From: JADJOY01 sp964450125
GTDB taxonomy: Bacteria > JADJOY01
Reading direction: 5' to 3'
DNA length: 23,809 nt
NCBI GenBank assembly: GCA_964450125.1
Contig: CAYVDO010000080.1
Span: forward strand, 1-23,809
Shown: positions 8,106 through 16,025 of the stretch, piece by piece
How the letters are laid out: the number at the start of each line of letters is the position of its first letter
How positions within the stretch are numbered: position 1 is the first letter of the stretch
Made by a program: the position numbers and the translations under genes
Notes under the pieces: model-generated
What the model was told of the DNA's origin: nothing
What the model saw: only the letters and a program-made list of their open reading frames with translations
Databases searched by the model: none

Positions 8106-8864
8106 GTGAGCGCTCGCGCCGCCGGGAGTCTTCGCGGGGTACGCGCCAAACGCGTCGCCCTCGGCGCGCTGCTCGTGATCGCGATGCGCGGCCGGCCGCT
8201 CGCTGCCGAGAACGTGAACACGATCGCGGCGCCGCCTGCACCCGTCGCCGACACCGATTGGCTCACAGTCGCCTACCCGCCCCAGCGCAATGATCTCTGG
8301 GCGCCCACCATCGAGACGTTCGCCGCGTTCGCGGTGATCCTCGGCGGCACCATGGTCGACCCCGAGTTCTCGAACACCGAGCGGCCCTCCATGCGCAACT
8401 TCGTGGCTGCGTTCACCGAGACGCCCGAGTGGCGCGACGGCGACAACCGCTTCATCAACTACGCACTTCACCCCGAGATGGGCGCCGAGATGTACCTCTT
8501 GGCGCGGAACCGCGACCAGCCAGCATGGGTCGCGTTCGCCTTCAGCACGGTGGGCTCGTTCGCGTGGGAATACCTCTTCGAAGGCTGGGTCGAACGCCCG
8601 TCCGGCATCGACCTGGCGCTCACCTCCACCGCTGGCGCCGTGTTCGGCGAGCTGCGGTTCCAGATGCGCAGCTACCTGGTGGCGAAGCCGCCGTCGACGT
8701 GGCGCGACGTGGGCATCGTGCTCGCCGACGGCATCGAGGCGTTCCATCGCTGGGTGGCTCCACCACCGGGTGCGTCGGGCGCGATCGCGCACGACGCGCG
8801 CGAATCGACGGGCCCGGGTCGGGACTATGGCGCGACCGGGCTCGCGCTCACGATCCACTTCTGA
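8106..8864 (+). CDS. DUF3943-family protein
   Basis: Using GTG 8106 gives 252 residues with a positively charged N-terminus, a hydrophobic stretch (VALGALLVIAM) and a possible cleavage site at PLAAEN, so it is probably exported. The frame extends to a GTG at 8022, leaving the start uncertain. The DUF3943 pattern is clear: NYALHPEMGAEMYLLARN (118-135), STVGSFAWEYLFEGW (147-161), ERPSGIDLALTSTAG (163-177) and VFGE. Members are envelope-associated and have no established function. The gene is divergent from the lipoprotein and ends 14 nt before a strong hairpin. Confidence 0.85.
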   Translation: MSARAAGSLRGVRAKRVALGALLVIAMRGRPLAAENVNTIAAPPAPVADTDWLTVAYPPQRNDLWAPTIETFAAFAVILGGTMVDPEFSNTERPSMRNFVAAFTETPEWRDGDNRFINYALHPEMGAEMYLLARNRDQPAWVAFAFSTVGSFAWEYLFEGWVERPSGIDLALTSTAGAVFGELRFQMRSYLVAKPPSTWRDVGIVLADGIEAFHRWVAPPPGASGAIAHDARESTGPGRDYGATGLALTIHF

Positions 8865-8878
8865 CGCATCCACCGAAC

Positions 8879-8909
8879 CGCCGTGCGGCCCACGCCTGAC
8901 CGCACGGCG
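8879..8909 (+). terminator. Terminator-like hairpin after the DUF3943 gene
   Basis: A perfect 10-bp inverted repeat (8879-8888 with 8900-8909) encloses an 11-nt loop, starting 15 nt after the stop codon. The stem is almost all G-C. No run of T follows, so intrinsic termination is plausible but not proven; it may instead protect the 3' end. Confidence 0.5.
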
Positions 8910-8915
8910 CGGCCC

Positions 8916-8944
8916 TTGTCATCGGTCCGAGCGAACGCCAACTT
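8916..8944 (+). promoter_or_regulatory. Possible promoter for the lytic transglycosylase
   Basis: TTGTCA at 8916-8921 matches five of six bases of the -35 consensus. Seventeen bases further on lies CAACTT (8939-8944), a poor -10 match. The predicted transcription start falls at or next to the ATG at 8952, which would make the message leaderless. Confidence 0.25.
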
Positions 8945-8951
8945 CGCGCGC

Positions 8952-11075
8952 ATGATTCGTTTCGCGCTCGCGCTCCTCGCTCTCGCGGCATTGGCCACAT
9001 CGGGCTGGGCGCAGAGCCCCTCGACCGCGCCTTCGCCGGATACGCTCGCGCGCGTCGCCGCCGGCGTGCGCGCGGCCCGAGGCGGCGATCCCGCCCGGGC
9101 CGTCGAGCTGCTCTCCGCCGCTGCGGCGGAGCGTGGATTGATCGGTGATTACGCGCTGCTCTTCCTCGCGCGTGCGCAGAGCCAGACCGGCGCCGACGCC
9201 GACGCCACGGCAAGCTACGAGACGATGGTGCGCCTCTATCCCACCAGCGTGGTCGCGGGTGCTGCGGCGTTCGAGCTGGGCCAGCTCCGGCGCAAGGCCG
9301 GCGACTGTGGACAAGCGACGGCGCTCTTCGCCCTCGCCCGCGAGCGCACCAAGTCTCCCTCGGTGGCGGCACCCGCGACGCTCGAGATGGCACGTTGCCT
9401 GATTCAGCTCGAACGTGCCTCCGAGGCACGGCGCTATCTCCTCGAGCTGCGGGACACCTGGCCACTCGATCCCGCCGACCGTGAGGCGCGTGCCACGCTC
9501 GCGGCTCTCGACGAGGCACGCCCGGAGCTCAAGCCGCGCCCCGCCCTCGAGACCGCAAGCGCCGAGGCCAAGCGCCTCGCGAAGGAAGGCGAGGTCACGG
9601 CGGCGATCGCGCTGCTGCGCGACGTGCTGCGGGGTCACGACGACTCGCCGAGCGCCTTGGACGTCGAGCTCGAGCTGGCCGGGCTCTTGAAGCGTGCCGG
9701 TCGCCCCACCGAGCGCGAGGCATCGTTGCGCTCGATCGTCGCCCGCAGTCCCCGCAGCCGCGCCGGCCTTCTCGCCGCCATGACGCTCGCGCAGCATCTC
9801 TGGAATCGCGGCCAGAACCGCGAGACCATCGCTGTCCTCGACGCGCTCGAGCGCCGCGAGCCTCCGGCGGGGATGCACGACGAGATCCTCTACATGCGCG
9901 CGCGCATCCGCGAGGAAGCGCGCGACTGGCCGGCAGCAACGGCGCTTTACCAGCGGCTGGTGAAACAGTACCCGAGCAGCGATCGCGCCTCCGACGCATT
10001 GTGGAGGTGGACGTGGATCGCGTATCGCCACGATCCACCCGCGAAGAAGCTCGCCACCTTCGAGCAGACGCGTGCGCTGGCCCGCGCTCCGGAGGTGGAG
10101 CGGCGCATCCGCTACTGGCACGCTCGCGCGCTGGCGTCTGCGGGTCATCGCGAACGCGCGCAGCAGATCCTGGGCTCGATCGAGCGCGAGGATCGGAACG
10201 GGTACTACGGGCGGCTCGCGAGCCTGGGGATCGGCGGCGAGCGCCCCGACCCGACGCCGCTCACGGGCAGCGATCAGCCGCTGTGGGCCGCGCTCTCGCC
10301 GGTCGCCGCGGTGGATGCGCTGGCGCTCGGCTCGCCGCCGCTCACCGCCGGCGCCGCCGCAGAGCAACTGGAGCGGGCGCGGCTCTTGAGCGACGCGATG
10401 CTCGACGATCTCGCCTTGGCCGAGCTCCGCGCCGCAGAGGGAAGCCCCGGGCTCGACGACGCCACGCGCGTCTGGATGGCGCGCTTCTACACGTCGATGG
10501 GAGCCACGAATCGGGCGCTCAAGGCGGTCCAAAAAGCGCGCAGCGGCGGTCTCGACGGCGACGCGTTGGAAGCGCTGGGCTCGAGCCCGCTCGAGCGCTT
10601 TCTCTTCCCCCTGCCCTACCCGTATCACTTGCGCCGGCTCGCGACGGCAAACCGCCTCGACCCGCTGCTCGTCGCGGCGCTGATCCGGAACGAGAGCCTC
10701 TTCGACCCACGCGCCCACTCGCCGGCCGACGCGCGCGGGCTCATGCAGATCATCCCGCCGACGGCCGAGCGACTGGCACGCGAGCTGGGCATGAACGACT
10801 TCGAGCTCGGCGATCTCTTCCAGCCACGCGTGAACCTGACGCTCGGCTGCCATTACCTGGCGTCGCTGCTCGCGCGCTATCACGGCGATCTCGAGCGCGC
10901 GGTGGCGAGCTACAACGCCGGCGAGGATGCGGTGGATCGGTGGACCGCCCGCGATCCGACGCTCATCGGCTCGGCGTTCGCCGAGACCATCCCCTACTCG
11001 GAAACGCGAAGCTACGTCCGCAACGTGGTCCGCGACTGGCTCAACTACCGCGACGTGTATCTCGGGGCGCGCTGA
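8952..11075 (+). CDS. Soluble lytic murein transglycosylase (Slt-type, TPR plus SLT domain)
   Basis: A 707-residue periplasmic enzyme that cleaves the MurNAc-GlcNAc bond of peptidoglycan to give 1,6-anhydroMurNAc ends. ATG 8952 opens a clean signal peptide (MIRFALALLALAALATSGWA). Residues ~30-530 are alanine-rich TPR-like helices, as in the Slt70 superhelix. The C-terminal SLT domain has LLVAALIRNESLFDP with the catalytic Glu581, ADARGLMQIIPPTA, the NLTLGCHYLASLLARY helix and AVASYNAGE, followed by PYSETRSYVRNV. The frame upstream of 8952 is not signal-like, so that start was rejected. The acyltransferase gene follows after 23 bp. Anhydro-muropeptides released by such enzymes are the source of MurNAc for AmgK/MurU-type salvage. 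Confidence 0.93.
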   Translation: MIRFALALLALAALATSGWAQSPSTAPSPDTLARVAAGVRAARGGDPARAVELLSAAAAERGLIGDYALLFLARAQSQTGADADATASYETMVRLYPTSVVAGAAAFELGQLRRKAGDCGQATALFALARERTKSPSVAAPATLEMARCLIQLERASEARRYLLELRDTWPLDPADREARATLAALDEARPELKPRPALETASAEAKRLAKEGEVTAAIALLRDVLRGHDDSPSALDVELELAGLLKRAGRPTEREASLRSIVARSPRSRAGLLAAMTLAQHLWNRGQNRETIAVLDALERREPPAGMHDEILYMRARIREEARDWPAATALYQRLVKQYPSSDRASDALWRWTWIAYRHDPPAKKLATFEQTRALARAPEVERRIRYWHARALASAGHRERAQQILGSIEREDRNGYYGRLASLGIGGERPDPTPLTGSDQPLWAALSPVAAVDALALGSPPLTAGAAAEQLERARLLSDAMLDDLALAELRAAEGSPGLDDATRVWMARFYTSMGATNRALKAVQKARSGGLDGDALEALGSSPLERFLFPLPYPYHLRRLATANRLDPLLVAALIRNESLFDPRAHSPADARGLMQIIPPTAERLARELGMNDFELGDLFQPRVNLTLGCHYLASLLARYHGDLERAVASYNAGEDAVDRWTARDPTLIGSAFAETIPYSETRSYVRNVVRDWLNYRDVYLGAR

Positions 11076-11098
11076 GCCCAGAGCCACCCCCGATCGAC

Positions 11099-12004
11099 AT
11101 GCCGAAATCCACGCCCCCCTCCCGGCGCCGGCGACGTACCCAGGCGGCTGCTACCGGAAGCGCGGCGGCGACGCACGCACCCACCTGGGCGCCTCCGTCC
11201 GCTCGCGAGATCGGCCGCCTCGCCAAGCTCTTCCGCCCGCTCGCCTGGTACACCAACCCGCTGGCGCTCGGCCTCGAGAACGTGCCCGTGCACGGCCCGG
11301 CGCTCCTGGTCGGCAATCACACGATCCTCGGCGTCTACGATCTGCCCTTGCTCTTTCTCAGGCTCTGGGAAGAGCGTCGTATCTTGCCGCGCTCGCTCGG
11401 CCACTACGCCCATTTCCGCATCCCCGTTTGGCGCGACTTCCTGAGCCGCTTCGGCGCCGTGGAGGGCACCCGCGAGAACTGTGCGCGGCTCTTCGACGCC
11501 GGCGAGCTCGTATTGGTGTTTCCAGGCGGCGGACGCGAGGTCGCGAAACGGCGCGGGGAGCGCTACCAGCTCTTGTGGAAGAACCGCCTCGGCTTCGCGC
11601 GCATGGCGATTCGCCACCGCGTCCCGATCATCCCCTTCGCCGCCGTGGGCGCCGAGGACGCATGGGACATCGTCGCCGACGCCAACCTGGTGCTGCGCTC
11701 GCCGCTCGGCAAGCTGCTGGCGCGCACCCGGCTGCCCATCGACGAGATGCTCTTTCCGCTGGTGCGCGGCATCGGACCCACGCCGATCCCGCGACCGGAG
11801 CGCCTCTACTTCCAGTTCCAGCGGCCGATCGCCACCACGCGCTACCGCGGCGCGTGGCAGGACGACGACGCGTGCACCGAGCTACGCGATCGCGTCCGCA
11901 CCGCGGTGGAGCGCGGCATCCGCGATCTACGGCGCCGCCAAGCGAAGGACCCCCAGCGCTGGCGATTCCCCGGCCCCTGGTCTGCCCGGCCAGGCGATGC
12001 CTGA
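11099..12004 (+). CDS. Lysophospholipid acyltransferase-family protein (MGAT/DGAT-like)
   Basis: A 301-residue membrane-associated acyltransferase. The N-terminal ~30 residues are basic and low-complexity. LLVGNHTILGVYDLPLLF (69-86) carries the catalytic His74 with Asp81, spaced as in the MGAT-like branch rather than the H-x4-D of PlsC. FPGGGREVAKRRGERY (141-156) is the hallmark of that branch, and IPFAAVGAEDAWDI (178-191) matches its third block. Such enzymes transfer acyl groups to glycerolipids or alcohols; the acceptor here cannot be told. ATG 11099 lies 23 bp after the transglycosylase stop, so the two probably share a transcript. A large hairpin follows its stop codon. Confidence 0.87.
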   Translation: MPKSTPPSRRRRRTQAAATGSAAATHAPTWAPPSAREIGRLAKLFRPLAWYTNPLALGLENVPVHGPALLVGNHTILGVYDLPLLFLRLWEERRILPRSLGHYAHFRIPVWRDFLSRFGAVEGTRENCARLFDAGELVLVFPGGGREVAKRRGERYQLLWKNRLGFARMAIRHRVPIIPFAAVGAEDAWDIVADANLVLRSPLGKLLARTRLPIDEMLFPLVRGIGPTPIPRPERLYFQFQRPIATTRYRGAWQDDDACTELRDRVRTAVERGIRDLRRRQAKDPQRWRFPGPWSARPGDA

Positions 12005-12025
12005 ACCACGTCGCTCCACACCGTC

Positions 12026-12068
12026 GCTAGCCCAGAAGTGAGCGCAGAGCGCTTGCTTGGGGGCTAGC
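12026..12068 (+). terminator. Long hairpin at the end of the transglycosylase-acyltransferase operon
   Basis: Starting 22 nt after the stop codon, an 8-bp outer stem (12026-12033 with 12061-12068) and a 10-bp inner stem (12036-12045 with 12049-12058, two G-T pairs) are separated by a 2x2 mismatch and closed by an AGA loop. It lacks a T-run. It most likely ends or stabilises the upstream transcript. Confidence 0.6.
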
Positions 12069-12323
12069 CCGCTCTATCCATGAACGCTGTGTCGAACCCC
12101 CCGGATTCGCCCCGTTGACACCCGCGATCGTCGCAATTGCCCGCGCCTCGTGCCCGCGACAGCGCGTCGGCGCCGACGGCGCGTCGCCCGCCACCGATTC
12201 GCGCATGCAACGAGCCCGGAGGGCCACGCTCCGTCGCCGCCGCAGCGCGCCGTTCGTGAATGATGCAGGCTACAGGCTGCTGAAGAGTCGGTACCGGCGC
12301 CATATCCGCCACGGCCGCGTCGT
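12069..12323. other. Intergenic region between convergent operons
   Basis: With the hairpin before it, this completes the 319-bp gap (12005-12323) between the acyltransferase and kinase stop codons. It contains a 14-bp perfect palindrome at 12165-12178 and a short direct repeat near 12270, but no open frame with protein-like composition on either strand. I see no RNA gene. Confidence 0.5.
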
Positions 12324-14810
12324 TCAGGGCGTCGCGAGGCGTTTGGCGGCGGCGCAGGCGTTGTCGTTGCCCTTGCCGCAGGCCTTCTTGTAGAGCGCGA
12401 CTGCAGCGCTCGGATCGGCGGCGCGTCCGAGACCCTGTTCGGTGAGGCGGCCGAGATTGAAGCAAGCCGTGCTCAGGCCCTTCTGGCAGGCGCGATCGTA
12501 GTATTCGCCGGCCTTGGCGAAATCCTGATCCACACCGTTGCCGCCCTGGTAGAGCGAGCCCAAGTTGGAGCATCCGGGCACGCTGCCACCATCGCAACCG
12601 CGCTTGTAGAGATCGAGCGCGAGCTGCGGGTTGCGATCGACGCCTTCGCCGTTCTCGTAGAGCAAGCCGAGGCTGGTGCAGCCAGCGGCCAGCCCGCCTT
12701 CGCACGCTTGTCGGTGGAGCAACGCCGCGCGCCCAGGGTCCGCTTCGACTCCGTCGCCGGCCTTCACCATCTTCGCCAGATTGAAGCAGCTCTGGGGCTT
12801 GTGGAGGCGGCAACCGGCTTCGTAAAGCCGCGCGGCGCCGCCAGCGTCGCCCTCGTCCGCCAGCAACATGCCGCCGTCGATGCATCCTTCGCCCACTCCC
12901 AGCTCACACGAGCGACGGTAGTAGCTCGTCGCTTGCGAGGGGTCGGCGCTTGCACCGAGTCCTGCGTCGCCTTCCTGGAAGAGGGCACCCAAGTCGTGGC
13001 ACATCTCGCCGTCGCCGCCGTCGCACGCCTGACGGCGGAGATCGAGCTCCGTCATCTTTCCCTTCGGAACCGCTGCGACCGGCTTGGTTGCGGACGACGT
13101 GGGCGCCGGCGCCAGTGGCGGGACCACAGCCGGCGTTGCCGGGCGCGCCTCTGCGCGCGCGTGCCCGGGCTCGACGCGCGCGAGCTTCGTAGCGGGCACG
13201 ACGTCGGCTTCGCTCGGTGTTTGCGTCGCTTCGGCAGTGGGCGGTGCTGGGGTCTTCGCCGCTGGCGTGGCAGCGGTCGACGGCGGCGCGGTTGGCGGAA
13301 CTGCGTTCACCGCCGCACCGGATTTGGGCGCAGATGTGCCGTCGGGTTTGCTCGCCGCGGCGGCGTTCGGCGGCGAGGATGGTGCCGGTGCGACCTTCGC
13401 GCTCATCGAGGCGGGCGTGGGCGCGGGCGTGCTCGCTGCGGGCGTGGGCGGCGCCACAGGCAGCGTTGGCGCCTGCGGTGAGGCAACTGGGGTGCTCGCA
13501 GGGGCGGTCGGCCGAGCCGCGGTCTTCGGTTGAGAGGCGACCGAAGCGCTGCGCAGCCGATACCCACCCAACCCCGCAGCGATCGCGATCACGACGACCA
13601 CCGGCACGATCCAGCCGGAGTGGCTCGCAGGCTTGTCGCGCCCCACCGGCTCGGGCGCCCTCTCCCCGCTGCGTTCGCCGAGCACGGGGGCCCACTCACT
13701 TCCCGCACCCGAGTGGCGCGAGGTGTCGAGCGCCGGTCCGTCGCGTACCTCGCTCCGGGGCTGTTTCACGGGCTGCGTGTGGCCGCTGGCTCGTGCTGCG
13801 GTCTCCCAGTGGCGCGTCTCGCCGCTCAGGTCGCTGGCGATCTCGAGCGCGCTCGAATAGCGATAGTCACGCTCCTTCGCCATCGCCTTCAGGACCACCG
13901 CCTCGATGTGGGGCGGGAGGTCCGGTCGCAGCTCACGCGGGCGCGGTGGCTGACGTTGGACGTGGGCGAGCGCGACCTCGATGGCGCTAGTGCCCCGAAA
14001 CGGCACCTGCCCCGTGAAGAGCTGAAAGAGCACGACACCGAGGGAGTAGAGGTCGGTGCGGTGATCGACGGGCTGGCCTTCCTGGGCAACCGCCTGCTCC
14101 GGCGACATGTAGGCGGGCGTGCCGATCGCCTGCCCCGAGAGGCTCACCTGGCTCACGTCGATGGCCTTGGCGAGACCAAAATCGAGGAGCTTCACCCGCC
14201 CGCGCTTGTTCAAGAAGATGTTGTGGGGCTTGATGTCGCGGTGGATCACACCGCTCTCGTGCGCGAAGGCGAGACCAGCGCAGATCTGCTTGGCGATCTC
14301 GACGGCACGTGGGATGGGCAGTCCGCCCTGCTCCTGGATGACGTGCCGGAGATCGGTCCCCTCCAGGTATTCCATCGAAAGATAGGTCACGTCCTCGTAC
14401 TGCCCGAGGTCGTACACCTTGATGATGTTGGGATGGGAGAGCTGCCGTGCCAGGCGCGTTTCGTGCTTGAAGCGATCGAGGATGCCGCCCATCGGGACGA
14501 GCTGCGGCAAGATCAGCTTGAGCGCCACCACCTCCTCGAGGTGCTGGTCGCGCGCCCGATACACCGTGCCCATTCCGCCGCGGCCGATGATCGCCTGGAT
14601 CTCGTAGCGCCCGGCGAAGACCATCCCTTCGCGCAACATCGCCGCCGCCGGGAACTCGAGGGTCGAGTCCTGAACTTCCACGGCGGACGCCGGAAGCGAC
14701 GACGCGCCGAGGGTGTTGCCGGCGTCACGCACCGACGAGAGCCCGAAACCGCACGACGAGCAGAACGCGGCGCTTTCGGGCTGCGGGGTGCGGCAAGACG
14801 GACAATTCAC
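12324..14810 (-). CDS. Transmembrane Ser/Thr protein kinase with Cys-paired Sel1 repeats
   Basis: An 828-residue protein with this order: a zinc ribbon (CPSC at 3-6, CSSC at 17-20); a Hanks-type kinase domain at ~68-330 with GRGGMGTVY, Lys98, HRDIKPHN (Asp192), DFG (210-212) and GTPAYMSPEQ; one membrane helix at ~399-417; a Pro/Ala/Thr-rich linker to ~600; then about seven Sel1-like repeats. Every repeat carries C-x7-C (e.g. CDGGDGEMC, CELGVGEGC, CFNLG-type ends), the disulphide pattern of Helicobacter Hcp-type proteins. The kinase should face the cytoplasm and the repeats the periplasm, forming a possible envelope sensor; its targets are unknown. It starts 19 bp after the tatC stop and probably shares the tat transcript. 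Confidence 0.92.
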   Translation of the reverse strand: MNCPSCRTPQPESAAFCSSCGFGLSSVRDAGNTLGASSLPASAVEVQDSTLEFPAAAMLREGMVFAGRYEIQAIIGRGGMGTVYRARDQHLEEVVALKLILPQLVPMGGILDRFKHETRLARQLSHPNIIKVYDLGQYEDVTYLSMEYLEGTDLRHVIQEQGGLPIPRAVEIAKQICAGLAFAHESGVIHRDIKPHNIFLNKRGRVKLLDFGLAKAIDVSQVSLSGQAIGTPAYMSPEQAVAQEGQPVDHRTDLYSLGVVLFQLFTGQVPFRGTSAIEVALAHVQRQPPRPRELRPDLPPHIEAVVLKAMAKERDYRYSSALEIASDLSGETRHWETAARASGHTQPVKQPRSEVRDGPALDTSRHSGAGSEWAPVLGERSGERAPEPVGRDKPASHSGWIVPVVVVIAIAAGLGGYRLRSASVASQPKTAARPTAPASTPVASPQAPTLPVAPPTPAASTPAPTPASMSAKVAPAPSSPPNAAAASKPDGTSAPKSGAAVNAVPPTAPPSTAATPAAKTPAPPTAEATQTPSEADVVPATKLARVEPGHARAEARPATPAVVPPLAPAPTSSATKPVAAVPKGKMTELDLRRQACDGGDGEMCHDLGALFQEGDAGLGASADPSQATSYYRRSCELGVGEGCIDGGMLLADEGDAGGAARLYEAGCRLHKPQSCFNLAKMVKAGDGVEADPGRAALLHRQACEGGLAAGCTSLGLLYENGEGVDRNPQLALDLYKRGCDGGSVPGCSNLGSLYQGGNGVDQDFAKAGEYYDRACQKGLSTACFNLGRLTEQGLGRAADPSAAVALYKKACGKGNDNACAAAKRLATP

Positions 14811-14829
14811 GTCGTTTCCTCCAGCGCGC

Positions 14830-15576
14830 TCAGACGCTCGCGGACTCGCTGGCCGCCGCCCGCTCCTCGGGCGACGGCTTGCGCCCGAACGCCACCGCCG
14901 CCCAGATCCCGACCTCGTAGAGCGCGATGAGCGGCAGCGACGCGAAGATCTGTGTCACGGCGTCGGGCGTCGGCGTCGCGATCGCGCCGATCGCAAACGC
15001 CACCACCACCCAGTAGCGGCGGAAGCGCCGGAGCTTGTCGGCGTTGACGATGCCCAGCTTCGCGAGCAGCGTCAGGATCACCGGCAGCTCGAACACCAGG
15101 CCGAACACGATCAAGAGCTGAAGCGCGAAGCCGAAGTTGCGTTGCACGTCGAGCGTCGCCCGCACGTACTCGTCGCTGAAACTCAGCAGGTACGCGAACG
15201 CCATCGGCATCAGCACGAAATAACCGAAGACCGCGCCGGCCACGAAGAAGAACGTGGTCGAAACGATGAACGGCACCGCCAGCTTCTTCTCGTGGGCGTG
15301 CAACCCCGGCGAGAGAAACGCCCACAACTGATAAAAGACCCACGGCGACGCCAGGAACACGCCGCCCAGCATCGCCACCTTGAGATACGTCCAGAACAGA
15401 TCGGCGACGCCGAGCGCGATCATCGGCTCGTTGCCGAGTGCCGCCAGGAGCGGCCGCATCAACGCGTGGAAGATCTGCCGCTGGAACGGCAGGCAGATCG
15501 CAAATCCCACGGCGAGGCCGAGGAGCGCGCGGATCAGTCGAGTCCTGAGCTCCTCGAGATGATCCGTGAACGGCAT
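14830..15576 (-). CDS. tatC: Twin-arginine translocase subunit TatC
   Basis: A 248-residue, six-helix inner-membrane protein that recognises twin-arginine signal peptides. The N-terminus MPFTDHLEELRTRLI is the conserved TatC start. Other landmarks are FYQLWAFLSPGLHAHEKKL and FGLVFELPVILTLLAKLGIV, followed by the last two helices with ATPTPDAVTQ. ATG 15576 gives the usual family length and begins 13 bp after the tatA stop. An upstream GTG at 15642 would add a non-conserved extension overlapping tatA and is less likely. It lies between the tatA-like gene and the kinase on the minus strand. Confidence 0.95.
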   Translation of the reverse strand: MPFTDHLEELRTRLIRALLGLAVGFAICLPFQRQIFHALMRPLLAALGNEPMIALGVADLFWTYLKVAMLGGVFLASPWVFYQLWAFLSPGLHAHEKKLAVPFIVSTTFFFVAGAVFGYFVLMPMAFAYLLSFSDEYVRATLDVQRNFGFALQLLIVFGLVFELPVILTLLAKLGIVNADKLRRFRRYWVVVAFAIGAIATPTPDAVTQIFASLPLIALYEVGIWAAVAFGRKPSPEERAAASESASV

Positions 15577-15589
15577 CAGCCGTTCCGGA

Positions 15590-15955
15590 TTAAGATCCCG
15601 CGGCGTTCGGATCTCCCGGAGCTTCTCGATCGGGCTCGCCACGAGGCCTCGACTCCTGAGGGGTGATCGTCTGGATGGTGGGAGCTGAATCGGGGGCGGG
15701 AGCCACCGGCGCCGCAGCACGGGCACTCTCGCCGGTGGCCTCTCGCATCGCGGCGCGCGCGGCGTTGGCACGCTCCGCCTGATCGGCGCGCCGCGACTCG
15801 AGCTCGATCGAGTCGCGCAGGTCGTTGCTGGCGCGCCTGAGCTCGCCGAGTGCCTTGCCGAGAGCCTTGCCCACCTCGGGCAGGCGGCGGGGGCCCAGGA
15901 AGATCAAGGCCACCACCAGGATCAAGAGCAGCTCGGGTGTACCGATACCGAACAT
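15590..15955 (-). CDS. Twin-arginine translocase subunit TatA/TatB family
   Basis: A 121-residue protein with the TatA/B layout: a short N-terminus (MFGIGTPE), one membrane helix (LLLILVVALIFLG), the hinge PRRLPEVGKALGKALGEL and an amphipathic helix, then a charged, Ala/Pro-rich tail. The Glu at the start of the helix and the Gly-Pro-x-x-Leu-Pro hinge fit both TatA and TatB, and no second copy lies in the window, so the symbol is left open. ATG 15955 is clear from the conserved N-terminus; the frame runs on to 16078 without homology. It forms the pore or receptor with TatC, encoded 13 bp downstream. Confidence 0.9.
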   Translation of the reverse strand: MFGIGTPELLLILVVALIFLGPRRLPEVGKALGKALGELRRASNDLRDSIELESRRADQAERANAARAAMREATGESARAAAPVAPAPDSAPTIQTITPQESRPRGEPDREAPGDPNAAGS

Positions 15956-15996
15956 CGGACCTCGTGGACGAAACGTGCCGTAGTGACTCGCGATCG

Positions 15997-16025
15997 AGAT
16001 TACCGCGCCGCTCCGAGACTGCCTA
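15997..16025 (-). promoter_or_regulatory. Possible promoter of the tat-kinase operon
   Basis: On the minus strand TAGGCA (16025-16020, four of six -35 matches), a 17-bp spacer and TAATCT (16002-15997, three of six -10 matches) lie upstream of tatA. The -35 element overlaps the stop codon of the HDAC-family gene. Confidence 0.25.

Noticed and set aside
8919..11087. A 722-codon open frame on the minus strand
   Set aside because: It is antisense to the lytic transglycosylase, whose signal peptide, TPR and SLT motifs are clear. The antisense product has no recognisable domain.
10001..11098. N-terminal extension of the acyltransferase frame
   Set aside because: The frame is open inside the transglycosylase gene only by chance. 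The acyltransferase proper begins at ATG 11099.
12165..12178. 14-bp perfect palindrome as an operator
   Set aside because: It lies between two convergent 3' ends, far from any start, and G+C-rich palindromes of this size occur by chance in such DNA.
12064..12885. Minus-strand frame overlapping the kinase 3' end
   Set aside because: It is a shifted frame of the Sel1-repeat region; the kinase frame has the conserved Cys-paired repeats.
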